DNA from: Dehalococcoidales bacterium
Lineage (GTDB): Bacteria; Chloroflexota; Dehalococcoidia; Dehalococcoidales; UBA3254
Length of the DNA: 15,667 nt
Direction of reading: 5' to 3'
Assembly (NCBI GenBank): GCA_028718465.1
Contig: JAQULX010000019.1
Coordinates: 1-15,667 of the forward strand
Below, in pieces: positions 14,556 through 15,667 of this stretch. Below the pieces are notes generated by a model that worked only from the letters and a program-made list of their open reading frames with translations, made no database searches and was not told the origin of the DNA. The number at the start of each line of letters is the position of its first letter. Position 1 is the first letter of the stretch. The position numbers and the translations under genes are program-made.

Positions 14556-14767
14556 ACACAGCTAAGATGAACAAGTGCCTTGGGAATCACCTGTTTTGTC
14601 AGACAGTTTCCTGTGATCTGGTGAGCTCTCATCACCTTCTCCACCGAGGGCGGTATGCCGACTGCCCGGGGCATACTCTGGTATGTCAACCGGCACTGGT
14701 GCACGCTGGGCTTACCGAGCCCCTGCATACCCGGCATTATTATCTCCAGTATAGAATGGAAAGGCCC
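14525..14767 (-). pseudogene. Internal fragment of a molybdopterin oxidoreductase catalytic subunit
   Basis: From the codon after the MarR stop, the same frame reads about 80 residues to a TGA at 14525. It contains MPGMQGLGKPSVHQC and, later, QVIPKALVHLS. These resemble the AMQGLGKPGV(N/H) and IPKxxVHEAI segments found in the middle of DMSO-reductase/acetylene-hydratase-like catalytic subunits, which normally exceed 700 residues. Both ends of the gene are missing, and no SD or proper start is present, though an ATG at 14737 is in frame. The iron-sulfur subunit fragment beyond MarR is the usual partner, so this is probably the remnant of that complex. Recognition is by motif memory, not by a search. 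Confidence 0.55.
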
Positions 14768-15238
14768 TCAGAACGGCATGGGTGGAACGTTTTTTATTCC
14801 CAGTTCTTCACGGGCTCTCTTGAGTAGTATCCGGAGACATGTTCCAAGCTGGTCGCGCTGCTCATCTGAAAGTTCGGACATCATAGATCGTATAAATTCA
14901 CTATCCATTACCTTGATGCAAATATCACGGCCTTTGGGTGTAATGGAAATTCTGACCAATTTTTTATCTTTTTCGTCCCGGTGTTTAGTGATATATCCGC
15001 TGGCTACCATTCTGGATATCAATTCGGATACCGAATGACGTTCCAGAGAAAAATAGCGCGACAGAACCGTGGGAGTTATCTGGCCTTTAAATCCCCAGAT
15101 AAACACCAGAGCCGCCGCCTGGTTAGGAGGCATATAGCGGCCGGTCCTTTTTTCCCTGGCTTTGAATATAGCTGATCTGGTTTGGGCCAGCAGCAGCCAC
15201 AATCTGTAGTATTCATCAATAAAGGACGTTTCATCCAT
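14768..15238 (-). CDS. MarR-family transcriptional regulator
   Basis: A 156-residue winged-helix protein. An N-terminal dimerisation helix (about 5-30) is followed by the HTH core (LSRYFSLERHSVSELISRMVASGYI, about 59-83) and a wing with KHRDEKDKKLVRISITPKG (85-103), the DxR/K-rich MarR pattern, then a C-terminal dimer helix (about 120-150). MarR proteins bind small aromatic or oxidising ligands and repress nearby genes. The ATG at 15236-15238 has AAGGGA about 7 nt upstream. It sits between a 4Fe-4S oxidoreductase subunit and the remnant of a molybdopterin subunit, so it probably controlled that complex. A TAATAT in the upstream spacer could be its -10. Confidence 0.88.
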   Translation of the reverse strand: MDETSFIDEYYRLWLLLAQTRSAIFKAREKRTGRYMPPNQAAALVFIWGFKGQITPTVLSRYFSLERHSVSELISRMVASGYITKHRDEKDKKLVRISITPKGRDICIKVMDSEFIRSMMSELSDEQRDQLGTCLRILLKRAREELGIKNVPPMPF

Positions 15239-15353
15239 TATTCGTTCCCTTGCCGGATTTCCGGTCTAAATATTATTCACTCCAGGCATAGTAAAAATAA
15301 CTGATGGCTTAGAAACCCTCAGCCGGATTATTTTCCACGAAGACGGGAACCAG

Positions 15354-15667
15354 TCAATTAAACGGGACATCGCCCAGGTTGACATCCTTTTCGGTGGAGA
15401 TGACCTCGATCACCTTCTTCTTACCGTTCAGAGATAGCTTGAGGTTAAACACACTGACCGGCAGTCCCTCGAACCAGAAGTCTCCGAACCCGTCCGTCTG
15501 AGTAGTATAGCTCTTGCCGTTAGCGGTATCGATCAGGGTACAGTTAGCCCCGATGATTACCTCCTTAGCCACCGGATCATAGAGCGTGCCCCCGATAAAC
15601 TTCTGCGGGGTATTCAGATAGTATGCCCGGGGTGAGGTCTGATGCTCGGCTCCCAGGACCTCCGCCT
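15354..15667 (-). CDS. C-terminal part of a 4Fe-4S oxidoreductase subunit (DMSO-reductase family partner)
   Basis: The frame is open to the right edge and ends at TAA (15354-15356); about 103 residues are visible. The tail begins with a YYLNTPQKFIGGTLYDP segment and continues as a small beta-sandwich (VIIGANCTLID, TDGFGDFWFEGLP, FNLKLSLNGKKK), a carboxypeptidase-regulatory-like domain. This ending is typical of DmsB/PsrB-like iron-sulfur subunits that pair with molybdopterin catalytic subunits in Chloroflexota and Desulfobacterota. The cysteine clusters would lie outside the window. The GTG at 15570-15572 is internal, not a start. MarR follows after a 115-nt spacer. Confidence 0.7.
   Translation of the reverse strand, partial: AEVLGAEHQTSPRAYYLNTPQKFIGGTLYDPVAKEVIIGANCTLIDTANGKSYTTQTDGFGDFWFEGLPVSVFNLKLSLNGKKKVIEVISTEKDVNLGDVPFN

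Noticed and set aside
14552..14827. 91-residue plus-strand ORF over the right-hand scar
   Set aside because: His/Arg/Cys-rich composition typical of an antisense shadow. It runs over the MarR C-terminus and the molybdopterin fragment on the opposite strand.

Overview
The window looks like a chromosomal stretch from an anaerobic bacterium. The best guess is an uncultured member of the Dehalococcoidia (Chloroflexota). The main reason is a DUF128/NrpR-type nitrogen regulator, a family known mainly from methanogenic archaea and Dehalococcoides-like bacteria. Supporting signs are a LUD/CCG iron-sulfur pair, a TRAP transporter and pieces of a molybdopterin oxidoreductase system whose iron-sulfur subunit carries a C-terminal carboxypeptidase-regulatory-like domain. 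This placement is inference: there is no rRNA or tRNA in the window, and a Desulfobacterota or Firmicutes origin cannot be excluded. Genes are tightly packed, mostly on the minus strand, with good Shine-Dalgarno (SD) sites and many coupled stop/start junctions.

Left part (1-3706): the first codons of a universal stress protein (minus) are divergent from an SPFH/prohibitin-like membrane protein (plus). The SPFH gene converges, across a strong bidirectional terminator, on a two-gene iron-sulfur operon: a CCG-domain HdrB/LutA-like protein followed by a LUD-domain 2x[4Fe-4S] LutB-like protein.

Second part (3707-6604): a three-gene minus-strand operon encodes a membrane polyprenol/phytol-kinase-like protein, a UbiA prenyltransferase and a SAM methyltransferase. 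Together they look like a compact isoprenoid-conjugate (quinone-like or prenyl-lipid) module. Divergent from it, behind a near-consensus sigma-70 promoter, is a SnoaL/NTF2-fold protein.

Third part (6653-10352): a TRAP transporter operon (dctP-dctQ-dctM) ends in a cupin protein, plausibly an enzyme or binding protein for the imported acid. The cupin reading frame appears to be continued by another frame up to the terminator, which may mean a frameshift.

Fourth part (10353-14300): an intergenic region of about 560 bp carries repeats and hides a small Cys-rich ORF. It is followed by a 40-bp perfect palindrome that terminates a Glu/Leu/Phe/Val-type dehydrogenase (gdhA). Upstream of gdhA lie hisF and an nrpR-like regulator, overlapping by 4 nt and preceded by a clear sigma-70 promoter with tandem 9-bp repeats. 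A 2-oxoglutarate-responsive regulator beside glutamate dehydrogenase and HisF, a glutamine-using enzyme of histidine synthesis, suggests a nitrogen-metabolism neighbourhood.

Right part (14300-15667): a gene-decay scar. A plus-strand promoter and strong SD lead into an ORF of only 31 codons, which runs into an internal fragment of a molybdopterin oxidoreductase catalytic subunit on the minus strand. The fragment lies in frame directly after the stop of a MarR regulator. At the right edge is the C-terminus of a 4Fe-4S oxidoreductase subunit, the usual partner of such a catalytic subunit.
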